5,255 nucleotides of DNA from Clostridiales bacterium (GCA_021205375.1 JAJPXR010000128.1:1-5255), one strand, 5' to 3'. Numbered from the stretch's first letter, positions 1 to 5,255 are shown. The notes: generated by a model from the sequence alone, not told the origin. Program-made: numbers and translations.

Positions 1-45
1 TTTTGCGGGTTATTTTTCTCTGCCCCAACTCTTGACATAGAACCG

Positions 46-91
46 AAAAAAACCGCGCCTCCGCTGCCAAAGTCGGGCAGCGTTGGGCGCG
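46..91 (-). terminator. Intrinsic terminator read on the minus strand
   Basis: On the minus strand a two-part stem forms: CGCGCC (86-91) pairs with GGCGCG (54-59), and inside it CGCTGCC (76-82) pairs with GGCAGCG (62-68) around a 7-nt loop. One G and then seven T (52-46) follow directly. On the plus strand the sequence after the stem is not T-rich, so the orientation is clear. No established minus-strand gene lies to its right, because the DUF1002 gene there is on the plus strand. It may end a short divergent transcript. Confidence 0.6.
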
Positions 92-128
92 TCAAGCGTC
101 GGCGGAACTGTGCCGCCGTGAATGGAAA

Positions 129-180
129 CTTTTCATTGGAGAAATTCTCCTGCGCTCAAGAAATTTTTTCCAATTAAAAG
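129..180. repeat. Imperfect inverted repeat upstream of the DUF1002 promoter
   Basis: Positions 129-144 can pair with 165-180: 16 positions with one mismatch (134/175) and one G-T wobble (141/168). A smaller palindrome, GGAGAA-A-TTCTCC, sits at 138-150 inside it. It lies upstream of the promoter at 204-233, so it could be a protein-binding site or the end of an earlier transcript. Its function is unknown. Confidence 0.4.
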
Positions 181-203
181 AACATGAAATTGCCGTTTTT
201 CGC

Positions 204-233
204 TTGTGTTGCCCTGCCTTTCTGTGGTACAAT
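204..233 (+). promoter_or_regulatory. Sigma-A promoter for the DUF1002 gene
   Basis: TTGTGT (204-209) is a weak -35. After an 18-nt spacer comes TACAAT (228-233), preceded by TGG, giving an extended -10 that can offset the weak -35. The expected start of transcription is near 240, which leaves a 5' leader of about 28 nt before the ATG at 268. Confidence 0.6.
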
Positions 234-267
234 GGGCTTCAATCTCAGATAGAAAGGCGGATGCGGA

Positions 268-1161
268 ATGAAACGATTGACGGCGATTTTCCTGGCGGTC
301 TGTATGGCGCTCTCGGTCAGCGCTCTGGCCCTGGCCGATGGCACAGGCACGGAGACAAAGGGCTATCTCGTGCTGGGCGAAGATTTAACCAGCACGGAGT
401 TGGAGACGGTGCTGTCCTACCTCCAGGTGGAGGACATGGACGACTATGTGGTCAGCTACACCACCAACGAGCAGGAACACGAAGCCTTCGACAGCTACCT
501 CAGCGCCTCGGTGGTGGGCAACCGCGCCCTGTCCTCCATCCTGCTGGTCCCTGGCGAGGAAGGGGACGGCATCTCTGTCACCTCTTATAATATCACCTAC
601 TGCACGGTGGAAATGTACCAAAACGCGCTGATCTCCGCCGGCGTGGAGGACGTGGCCATCTACATCGCCGCGCCCTACGCCGTCTCCGGCACCTGCGCTC
701 TGGTCAGCGCTATGAACGCCTACTCCACCCTGACCGGGGAGGAAATTTCCGAAGCCAGCGCCGACGCCGCCGTGGACGAGCTGGTGACCACCGGCGAGCT
801 GGGCGACGCCATTGGCAGCAACGACACCGCCGCGGAGCTGATCGCCCTGCTCAAACAGCAGTTGCTGGAGCAGGACCTGAACGAGGACGAGCTTTCCGAG
901 GCCATCGACGACGCCTGTGAGGAGATGGGCGTGACCATCGACGACGACCTGAAGCAGAGGATCATCGACCTGCTGCTGAAGCTGAAGGAGACGGACATCG
1001 ACGTGGACGCCCTGGCGCAGCAGGCCGGCCAGCTCTACGACAAAGTCAGCGAAACCATGGATTCTATGGGCATCACCAGGGAATCGGCGCTGAACTTCTT
1101 CCAGAAGGCGCTGCAATTCGTGCAAAACCTGCTCAGCAGTCTGTTCGGCAGCGGCGAATGA
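268..1161 (+). CDS. Secreted DUF1002 domain protein (YpuA-like)
   Basis: This 297-residue protein starts with a clear Sec signal peptide: Lys2/Arg3, a hydrophobic core at about 4-20, and an ALA site with likely cleavage after Ala23. The body matches DUF1002, known from Bacillus YpuA and widespread in Firmicutes. The signature stretch is at about 107-146, with NIT, the MYQNALISAGVED segment and the APYAVSGT segment. Residues about 160-297 are acidic and probably helical, ending in an amphipathic segment (FFQKALQFVQNLL). Cys12 in the signal peptide does not form a good lipobox, since Val precedes it, so a lipoprotein is unlikely. The start is supported by AAAGGCGG (253-260), 7 nt before the ATG, and by the promoter at 204-233. 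The gene stands alone. The biochemical role of DUF1002 proteins is not established, so only an extracytoplasmic location can be inferred. Length is near the family norm. Confidence 0.9.
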   Translation: MKRLTAIFLAVCMALSVSALALADGTGTETKGYLVLGEDLTSTELETVLSYLQVEDMDDYVVSYTTNEQEHEAFDSYLSASVVGNRALSSILLVPGEEGDGISVTSYNITYCTVEMYQNALISAGVEDVAIYIAAPYAVSGTCALVSAMNAYSTLTGEEISEASADAAVDELVTTGELGDAIGSNDTAAELIALLKQQLLEQDLNEDELSEAIDDACEEMGVTIDDDLKQRIIDLLLKLKETDIDVDALAQQAGQLYDKVSETMDSMGITRESALNFFQKALQFVQNLLSSLFGSGE

Positions 1162-1194
1162 GCGTTTCCAGCGGGGAAAACCCGCTGAACAGGC

Positions 1195-1230
1195 AAAAAA
1201 AGACCCGGCGATTCAACCTCTCGCCGGGTC
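1195..1230 (-). terminator. Strong intrinsic terminator ending the minus-strand RNA
   Basis: A perfect 10-bp stem, GACCCGGCGA (1202-1211) with TCGCCGGGTC (1221-1230), encloses a 9-nt loop. On the minus strand it is followed at once by seven T (1201-1195). On the plus strand the tail is ACTTCTGTTCG, much poorer, but the hairpin may also help end DUF1002 transcripts, which arrive from the left 34 nt after the stop codon. The T-tract orientation favours the minus-strand transcript as the main user. Confidence 0.85.
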
Positions 1231-1355
1231 ACTTCTGTTCGTTGTCCAAGGGTCCTTACCTCAACTTTTCATCGGGTTCATTCAGGACTATTCACTGCGC
1301 CGTCACTGATGGCTGTTCTGCATTGTTCTTTGGTCTCAGTCCTTTCTTCCGTCGT

Positions 1356-1382
1356 CTAAGAAATCTTGAGCACACGCTTCAT
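1356..1382 (-). other. Micro-ORF with perfect SD: MKRVLKIS
   Basis: Within the minus-strand RNA, AAGGAGG (1391-1397) lies 8 nt before an ATG that opens an 8-codon frame, MKRVLKIS, ending in TAG. The SD and spacing are as good as those of the protein genes in the window. The peptide is basic and too short to classify. It may be translated, or the purine run may have a structural role in the RNA. Confidence 0.3.
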
Positions 1383-1412
1383 AGAACGCGCCTCCTTCAC
1401 AGGCGGAATGTA

Positions 1413-1501
1413 GATGGGGACGAACTTACCTGTACATGGGACCGTACCTCCTGCGTTATTTGATTGCGGCTCTAAAAGCAACCCTCATAACACATCATCC
1501 T
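1413..1501 (-). repeat. Tandem repeat unit, left copy (107-nt period)
   Basis: Positions 1413-1460 match 1520-1567 with 4 differences in 48 nt, and 1486-1501 match 1593-1608 exactly. Both blocks are offset by exactly 107 nt. The ~25 nt between the blocks differ strongly although their length is unchanged. That pattern fits a conserved base helix with a free apical part. On the minus strand this copy contains AGGAGG, 9 nt, then ATG TAC AGG TAA (1426-1437). Confidence 0.85.
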
Positions 1502-1519
1502 TTCGGAACGGGGGTGGTG

Positions 1520-1608
1520 GATAGGGACGAACTTACTTGTACATGGGACCGTACCTCCTGTGTTACTGAATAGCTGACCTGAAATCATACCACATAACAC
1601 ATCATCCT
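1520..1608 (-). repeat. Tandem repeat unit, right copy (107-nt period)
   Basis: This is the partner of the unit at 1413-1501. On the minus strand TGTGTTA (1595-1601) pairs perfectly with TAACACA (1559-1565). AGGAGG (1554-1559), 9 nt and ATG TAC AAG TAA (1533-1544) follow. It is nearest the promoter, so it would be transcribed first. Confidence 0.85.
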
Positions 1609-1613
1609 CTCAA
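1584..1613 (-). promoter_or_regulatory. Possible second, internal promoter
   Basis: On the minus strand TTGAGA (1608-1613), an 18-nt spacer and TGG-TATGAT (-10 at 1584-1589) form a fair sigma-A promoter with an extended -10. Part of it falls in the conserved repeat, and the left repeat copy lacks the -10. The match may therefore be chance, or a feature gained only in this copy. Confidence 0.3.
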
Positions 1614-1734
1614 ACGGTCAAGCGGATGGGGCGGAAGGAACATCGCTGCTTAACGGAACAGCTACCGTTTTCACTGCGTCTTGGGAACCGACCCCTTTCT
1701 GTAGTGAATTTCGTATCCTCTTTTGGATGAATAA

Positions 1735-1763
1735 AGGATACCACAGATTCGGCCATCTGTCAA
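1735..1763 (-). promoter_or_regulatory. Sigma-A promoter of the minus-strand RNA, with dyad
   Basis: On the minus strand there is a perfect TTGACA (1758-1763), a 17-nt spacer and TATCCT (1735-1740), with TGG before the -10. It is the strongest promoter in the window. ACAGAT (1743-1748) and ATCTGT (1755-1760) form a perfect inverted repeat with a 6-nt gap that overlaps the -35 and spacer, a position typical of a repressor site. AGGATA/TATCCT (1735-1740/1714-1719) is a second dyad joining the -10 to the early transcript. Confidence 0.8.
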
Positions 1764-1816
1764 GCGTTTTTGCAAAAATTTTTTATGAAGTTCGAAATGG
1801 GAAGTATTTGCATCTC

Positions 1817-1822
1817 AGGAGG
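1817..1822 (+). promoter_or_regulatory. Ribosome binding site of the HAD gene
   Basis: A consensus AGGAGG stands 8 nt before the ATG at 1831 and fixes this start. I could not find a convincing sigma-A promoter for this gene in the space between it and the divergent RNA promoter. TTGCAA at 1770-1775 has no good -10 at the right distance. Confidence 0.8.
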
Positions 1823-1830
1823 CATTTTAT

Positions 1831-2433
1831 ATGACAAAAAACATCGTAATGGACATGGGAAACGTGCTGCTGGATTTTGACCCGCAGGTGCCGTTGGACC
1901 TGTACTGCTCTTCCCCGGAGGAAAAGGAACTGATACGGCGGGAGCTGTTTCAGGGTCCGGTATGGCTGATGGCCGACCAGGGCCTGATCCGGGACTGTGA
2001 GCGGTTCGACCACGTCAAAGGCCAGGTGCCCGAAGAACACTGGCCGGCGCTGAAAGCCTGCGCCGACAACTGGTGGGTGTGTATGCACAATCCCATTCCC
2101 GGCGCGCTGGACTTCCTCCACGACTGCAAGGCGGCGGGGTATGGGCTGTACCTGCTCTCCAACGCCTCCGACCTGTTCTTCACCTACTTCCCCGCCTTCT
2201 GCCCCCTGGAGTTCTTCGACGGGGCGGTGATCTCCTGCCAGGAAAAGCTGCTGAAACCCGACCCGGAGATCTACCGGCGGCTGCTGGAGCGGTATCACCT
2301 GGCAGCGGAGACCTGTTACTTCGTGGATGACCGCCCGGACAATGTGGCGGCGGCCCAGGCCCTGGGCATGGGCGGTCACGTGTTCCGCATGGACTACCCC
2401 GCCATTCGCCGGGAACTGGGGATGGAGCCATGA
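1831..2433 (+). CDS. HAD-superfamily hydrolase (subfamily IA-like phosphatase)
   Basis: A 200-residue cytosolic protein with the four HAD motifs in order. Motif I is DMGNV, with nucleophile Asp8; Gly10 stands where many HADs have the second Asp, as in the YihX-type DLGNV group. Motif II is LLSNAS, with Ser110. Motif III is Lys142 in KLLKPDPEIY. Motif IV is VDD with Asp166-Asp167, which binds Mg2+. Residues about 17-90 form the helical cap expected of subfamily IA. Members hydrolyse phosphate esters of sugars, nucleotides or cofactors, and the substrate cannot be read here. The stop codon overlaps the start of the next gene as ATGA, so the two are probably co-translated. Sharing an operon with a B6-vitamer kinase suggests, but does not show, a role in phosphorylated-vitamer turnover. 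Length is typical of the family, and all catalytic positions look intact. Confidence 0.88.
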   Translation: MTKNIVMDMGNVLLDFDPQVPLDLYCSSPEEKELIRRELFQGPVWLMADQGLIRDCERFDHVKGQVPEEHWPALKACADNWWVCMHNPIPGALDFLHDCKAAGYGLYLLSNASDLFFTYFPAFCPLEFFDGAVISCQEKLLKPDPEIYRRLLERYHLAAETCYFVDDRPDNVAAAQALGMGGHVFRMDYPAIRRELGMEP

Positions 2434-3271
2434 AAAAGGTCGCGGTCATCAACGACCTGTCCGGCTTTGGGCGCTGCTCCCTGACTGCCGCCCTGCCGGT
2501 GCTGGCCGCCATGGGGACGCAGCCGGTGCCGCTGCCCACGGCGCTGCTCTCCGCTCAGACAGGCTACCCCAACTACACCTATCTGGACCTGACCGGTCAA
2601 ATGGAGAGCATCTGCCGGGCGTGGCAGTCGATGGGCGCACGATTCGACGGCATTTCCACCGGTTTTGTGGCGGACCCGGCCCAATTCGACCAGCTCAACG
2701 CCTTTTTGGACGCCTTTCAGCGGGAGGACACCCTGGTACTGGTGGACCCGGTGATGGGAGACGGAGGCCGCGCCTTTGGGATGTTCAGCCCGGACCTGCT
2801 GGCGGGGATGCGGGGGTTGTGCTGCCGGGGAACACTGCTGGTCCCCAACCTGACGGAGTGCTGCCTGCTGACCGGCTGGGACTATGCCGCACTGACCGCC
2901 CATCAGGGAGAACCAGATTACACCGAGCGGGTGACCGCCTGCGGCGAAGCCCTTCGCCATCCCGGACAGACAGTGGTCATCACCGGGGTCCAGGTCCCCG
3001 GCGAGGACGGCAAGCCCGCTGTTGGCAACCTTGCCCTGTGGGACGGCGGGACCTTTTTCCTGGCCCAGCCCTACAACGGCAAAAGCTACTCCGGCACCGG
3101 CGACCTGTTCGCTGCCGCCCTGCTGGGGCGCTGCTGCGGGGGGAGACGGTTCCACAGGCTGTGAAACGGGCGGAGCGTTTTCTCTCCGCCGCCATCGCCG
3201 CCGCAGCCCGAGAGGGGACGGACCGCAACGACGGCGTTCCCTACGAGGCGTTTTTGGGGATGCTGCTCTGA
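2430..3271 (+). pseudogene. Pyridoxamine/pyridoxal kinase, frameshifted near 3126
   Basis: This is a PdxK/PdxY-type kinase (ribokinase fold), which phosphorylates pyridoxal, pyridoxamine or pyridoxine with ATP in B6 salvage. Visible motifs are INDLSGFGRCSL (7-18), VDPVMGDGG (105-113), NLTE (140-143), TVVITGV (181-187) and GTGD with catalytic Asp225 (222-225). The frame opened at 2430 stops at 3164 after a non-family tail (RCCGGRRFHRL). The expected C-terminus (ALLRGETVPQAVKRAERF and on) continues in another frame to the TGA at 3269-3271. One extra G in the run 3125-3128 would rejoin them into 280 residues, the usual family length. This may be a real recent mutation, a sequencing error in a G-run, or, less likely, programmed frameshifting. 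As written, the product would be 244 residues and lack the last helices around the ATP site. The start overlaps the HAD stop as ATGA, with GGGGA 7 nt upstream. Confidence 0.85.
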
Positions 3272-3277
3272 TAAATG

Positions 3278-3305
3278 TGCAATTTGCAATTGGCAATGTG
3301 CAATG
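3278..3305. repeat. Short heptad repeat, four GCAAT units
   Basis: GCAAT occurs at 3279, 3286, 3293 and 3300, an exact 7-nt period, just after the kinase stop codon. ATGTGCAAT is itself present twice (3275-3283 and 3296-3304). It looks like a small expanded intergenic repeat, and no function is evident. Confidence 0.6.
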
Positions 3306-3351
3306 GTTCTGTTTTGCACCACGTTCGTAAAAACAGCCAAAAGGAAATCTA

Positions 3352-3382
3352 AACCGCCCTCTGGACGAACCAGGGGGCGGTT
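3352..3382. terminator. Terminator between convergent genes
   Basis: A 13-bp stem, 3352-3364 with 3370-3382, encloses loop ACGAA. Its one imperfect pair (3360/3374) is U-G on the plus strand and A-C on the minus strand, so it folds slightly better for the HAD-kinase operon. The minus strand has the more T-rich tail (TTTAGATTTCCTTTT). It probably serves both the operon and the ligase gene, whose stop codon is at 3401-3403. Confidence 0.75.
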
Positions 3383-3400
3383 GATGATTTCAGTCGTGAT

Positions 3401-5110
3401 TTATTCCTCCGGTTCCAGGGCCGGAGCCGCAGGGTCGGCGGGCGCGGCATCCTCCGGCTCTTCCTGTTTGGCGGTGGCCTTGTAGCGCTTGATTTTCCGG
3501 GTGGAGGTCTTTTCAAACTCCTTATCCCGGATTTTCAGCCGCTGGATATGCTTATAGCTGGGGAGGGAGGCGTTGAGCTTGTCGATCTGCTTCTGGATGC
3601 GCCGAAGCAGCTCTTTCCGGTTCAGGCCGGTCTCCGGGTCGGGGTAGACCTCGGCGGTAATGGCGTTTTCGTCGGCGTAGACCACCACCTCCTGCACCTC
3701 GTCGATGCGCTCCACATACTGCTCGATCTCCTCCGGGGAGACGTTTTCCCCGTTGGAGAGGATGATAACGCTCTTTTTCCGCCCGGTGATGAAGAGGAAT
3801 CCATCTTCGTCCAGATAGCCCAGGTCGCCGGTGTAGAACCAGCCCTCGCTGTCGATGACCTCGCTGGTAGACTTGGGGTCGTGGTAATAGCCCAGCATGA
3901 CGTTGAGGCCCCGGACCGCTACCTCTCCCCTGCCCTTGCCGTCCGGGTTTGCGATTTTCAGCTCGACGCCGGGCACGGGCAGGCCCACGGAGCCGTCCCG
4001 ATGGTAGTCGTTCCGGTTGGCCGCCAGCACCGGGGAACACTCGGTAATGCCGTAGCCGTTGATGATCTCCACGCCCAGACTGCGGAACTCCTTTATGAAA
4101 CGGGGGTCCAGCGGCGCGCCGCCGCAGATGATGGTGTGAAGCTCTCCGCCGAATTTGTCGTGGACGGAGGCAAACAGCTTGCGGCGGCGGTCAATGCCCA
4201 GCCGCAGCATGGCGTCGCTGGCGGTCATGCCCCGGCGGAGGGTCTTGGCCTGGCCCTGCTTCTCAGCGGTGCGCCAGATGGTTTTGGAGAAGGTCTCCAC
4301 AAACAGCGGCACCACCACCAAAATGGTGGGCTTTGCCAGGGGAATTTCCCGCATGAAGTTGGACAGGCTGGAGCAGATGAACACCGGCATCTGGCAGAAG
4401 AAAGGCACCATCAGCCCCACCACCAGGCCGAAGGCGTGGGTAAACGGCAGCACAGACATGGTGGAGCCGGTGGGGTCGAAGAGCTGCAACATCCCGATGA
4501 TATCGGTGGTCATGTTGCGCTGAGTGAGCATGACGCCCTTGCTGAACCCGGTGGAGCCGGAGGTGAAGAAGATGCAGGCCGGAGCATCCGGGTCCACCGC
4601 CACCCGGTCATAGTGCTTCTTGCCTTTGTCCAGGGCCTTGTAGCCTGCCGACAGCCATTTGTTCATGTGGCTCATAGAGTAATAACGGCATTTGCGGCCA
4701 TATTTCGCCTTGCAGAACCGGGCGGTACTTTCGCACGCCTCGCTGGTGACGACGATCTCCGCGTCGCTTTGGAACACCATCGTAGCCGCCTCCGCGTCGG
4801 TGGAGTCCTTGGAGATCAGCACCGCCACGTTTCCCGTGGTGACGATGGCGAAGTAGGCCACCAGCCAGTGATAAGAGTTCTCGCTGATGAGGGCGATTTT
4901 TCGCCCGACCGTGTAATGCTTCAGCAGATAGGTCCCCAGGGCGCGGACATCCCGGTAGAACTGGCCGTAAGTGCGCTCCACCATGGCCTTGCGGCCCACC
5001 ATATAGCGGAAGGCGGGTTCCTCCGGACAGTCCAGGGCCTTTTGTTCCAGCAGTTGGCGCAGGTCGGTCAGCTCCCGCGCCGGATAGAGTGGATAGTCAG
5101 CATTTTTCAT
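3401..5110 (-). CDS. AMP-forming acyl-CoA ligase (long-chain fatty acid type)
   Basis: A 569-residue member of the ANL (acyl/aryl-CoA synthetase) superfamily. It activates a carboxylic acid to an acyl-AMP and transfers it to CoA, or possibly to another thiol. Motifs in order: P-loop TSGSTGFSKG (183-192), GYGITE (352-357), YTGDL with Asp429, GRKK with Arg444, the hinge region just after it, and KTSTRKIKR (534-542) with the likely catalytic Lys539. The N-domain is about 1-440 and the C-domain about 441-545. Residues 546-569 are an Ala/Pro/Glu-rich acidic tail outside the fold. No signal peptide or membrane segment is clear. I chose the ATG at 5110, with AAGGAG 9 nt upstream. A TTG at 5131 in frame, with AAAGGA before it, would add seven residues. 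The overall pattern suggests a long-chain fatty acyl substrate, but specificity is inference. It is a single-gene unit with its own promoter. Confidence 0.88.
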   Translation of the reverse strand: MKNADYPLYPARELTDLRQLLEQKALDCPEEPAFRYMVGRKAMVERTYGQFYRDVRALGTYLLKHYTVGRKIALISENSYHWLVAYFAIVTTGNVAVLISKDSTDAEAATMVFQSDAEIVVTSEACESTARFCKAKYGRKCRYYSMSHMNKWLSAGYKALDKGKKHYDRVAVDPDAPACIFFTSGSTGFSKGVMLTQRNMTTDIIGMLQLFDPTGSTMSVLPFTHAFGLVVGLMVPFFCQMPVFICSSLSNFMREIPLAKPTILVVVPLFVETFSKTIWRTAEKQGQAKTLRRGMTASDAMLRLGIDRRRKLFASVHDKFGGELHTIICGGAPLDPRFIKEFRSLGVEIINGYGITECSPVLAANRNDYHRDGSVGLPVPGVELKIANPDGKGRGEVAVRGLNVMLGYYHDPKSTSEVIDSEGWFYTGDLGYLDEDGFLFITGRKKSVIILSNGENVSPEEIEQYVERIDEVQEVVVYADENAITAEVYPDPETGLNRKELLRRIQKQIDKLNASLPSYKHIQRLKIRDKEFEKTSTRKIKRYKATAKQEEPEDAAPADPAAPALEPEE

Positions 5111-5155
5111 TCGCAATTTCTCCTTTTTCAAATGATTCCTTTCTTTTCTACAAAT

Positions 5156-5184
5156 ATTTTAAAGGAACAAGATACAAATTGCAA
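5156..5184 (-). promoter_or_regulatory. Sigma-A promoter of the ligase gene
   Basis: On the minus strand TTGCAA (5179-5184), a 17-nt spacer and TAAAAT (5156-5161) give a good sigma-A promoter. Transcription would begin near 5149, leaving a leader of about 40 nt before the ATG. A second TATAAT at 5248-5253 has no visible -35, because the window ends there. Confidence 0.7.
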
Positions 5185-5195
5185 GCACTGTTTTT

Positions 5196-5210
5196 CTGAC
5201 TTGCAGTCAG
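5196..5210. promoter_or_regulatory. Perfect dyad upstream of the ligase promoter, possible operator
   Basis: CTGACT (5196-5201), three bases and AGTCAG (5205-5210) form a perfect inverted repeat, flanked by five T on each side of the plus strand. It ends 11 nt upstream of the -35, a place more usual for an activator than a repressor. It does not resemble the FapR or FabT consensus as I know them. On the plus strand it could also be a very weak terminator (6-bp stem plus T5). Confidence 0.45.
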
Positions 5211-5255
5211 TTTTTGCAAAGAGGAAACAAAACAAATTATTTAAGATATTATAAC

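Larger units (their letters stand above)
1195..1728 (-). ncRNA. Candidate ~530-nt structured RNA, family unknown
   Basis: A sigma-A promoter (1735-1763) and a strong terminator (1195-1230) frame a transcript on the minus strand with no long reading frame. It contains two units in tandem at a 107-nt period, each with a helix of 7-8 bp, then AGGAGG and a GTAC...GTAC hairpin. In the left unit (lower coordinates) the helix is 1452-1459 with 1487-1494, stacked on 1462-1467 with 1478-1483. In both helices the one non-Watson-Crick pair is G-U if read on the minus strand but A-C on the plus strand, which independently supports the strand. Other helices are AGGACT/AGTCCT (1284-1289/1338-1343) and a TTTCTT/AAGAAA hairpin just upstream of it. 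A third diverged core copy lies at 1237-1262. I see no tmRNA, RNase P, SRP or 6S hallmarks. The start is inferred from the promoter. It could instead be a messenger for micro-peptides. Confidence 0.65.

Noticed and set aside
32..37. Perfect TTGACA on the plus strand
   Set aside because: At 16-18 nt downstream there is only GC-rich sequence (around 54-61) with no -10 element.
385..1125. A 246-codon minus-strand frame opposite DUF1002
   Set aside because: It is low-complexity in composition (Val, Gly, Gln, His), has no family resemblance, and lies fully inside a well-supported gene on the other strand.
1169..1187. 7-bp hairpin CAGCGGG/CCCGCTG directly after the DUF1002 stop
   Set aside because: There is no T-tract on either side at the right distance, so it is not called a terminator. 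It may only add structure to the mRNA end.
1158..1463. A 101-codon plus-strand frame running out of the DUF1002 stop
   Set aside because: It crosses the terminator hairpin and the repeat region, has no good SD, and its sequence is explained by the minus-strand RNA.
1413..1608. Possibility that the tandem repeats are a CRISPR array or insertion-sequence ends
   Set aside because: There are only two units of about 107 nt with conserved blocks of 48 and 16 nt, no transposase, and no target-site duplications. The units carry RNA helices instead.
1195..1728. Possibility that the RNA is tmRNA, RNase P RNA, SRP RNA or 6S RNA
   Set aside because: I looked for a tRNA-like 3' end, the P-RNA core strings, the SRP tetraloop domain and a 6S-like long closed stem with a central bubble, and saw none. 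A model search would be decisive.
1195..1728. Possibility that the RNA is a riboswitch or leader for a downstream gene
   Set aside because: The next gene in that direction (DUF1002) is on the opposite strand and a strong terminator intervenes.
2394..3296. A 300-codon minus-strand frame opposite the kinase
   Set aside because: It is a shadow frame of a high-GC gene. The plus strand carries clear kinase motifs.
3548..5254. A 568-codon open frame on the plus strand opposite the ligase gene
   Set aside because: It is the GC-rich antisense shadow of the ligase. It is His/Val/Gly-rich, has no recognisable domain, and the minus-strand frame has all ANL motifs.

Overview
The window looks like chromosomal DNA from a GC-rich, low-AT-skew Clostridia of the gut type (Oscillospiraceae/Ruminococcaceae-like). 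This is inferred from strong AGGAGG-type ribosome binding sites, sigma-A promoters with extended -10 elements, a DUF1002 protein, and Firmicutes-type PdxK and acyl-CoA ligase sequences. No phage, transposon, CRISPR or tRNA signal was seen.

Layout. Positions 1-267 are non-coding. They hold a terminator-shaped hairpin that works only on the minus strand, an imperfect palindrome, and the promoter for the first gene. Positions 268-1161 (+) encode a secreted DUF1002 protein. Positions 1162-1830 hold no convincing protein gene. Instead, the minus strand carries a sigma-A promoter (1735-1763) and a perfect 10-bp hairpin with a T7 tract (1195-1230), which together frame an apparent stand-alone transcript of about 530 nt. 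Inside it are two 107-nt tandem units, a third diverged copy of their core motif, several helices, and repeated Shine-Dalgarno/start/stop micro-ORFs. This is the most interesting part of the window: a candidate large structured RNA that I cannot assign to a known family.

Positions 1831-2433 (+) encode a HAD-family phosphatase. It overlaps by ATGA with a pyridoxamine/pyridoxal kinase gene (2430-3271) whose frame is broken near position 3126, so the last ~47 residues lie in another frame. A hairpin at 3352-3382 separates this operon from the convergent gene at 3401-5110 (-), an AMP-forming acyl-CoA ligase. That gene has its own sigma-A promoter (5156-5184) and a perfect dyad (5196-5210) just upstream.

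How the parts relate. The HAD and kinase genes are translationally coupled and may share a role in B6-vitamer salvage, though the HAD substrate cannot be read from sequence. The ligase and DUF1002 genes are separate transcription units. The RNA is transcribed divergently from the HAD gene and convergently with DUF1002, and no gene follows it on its own strand before its terminator. This argues for an independent RNA rather than a leader.
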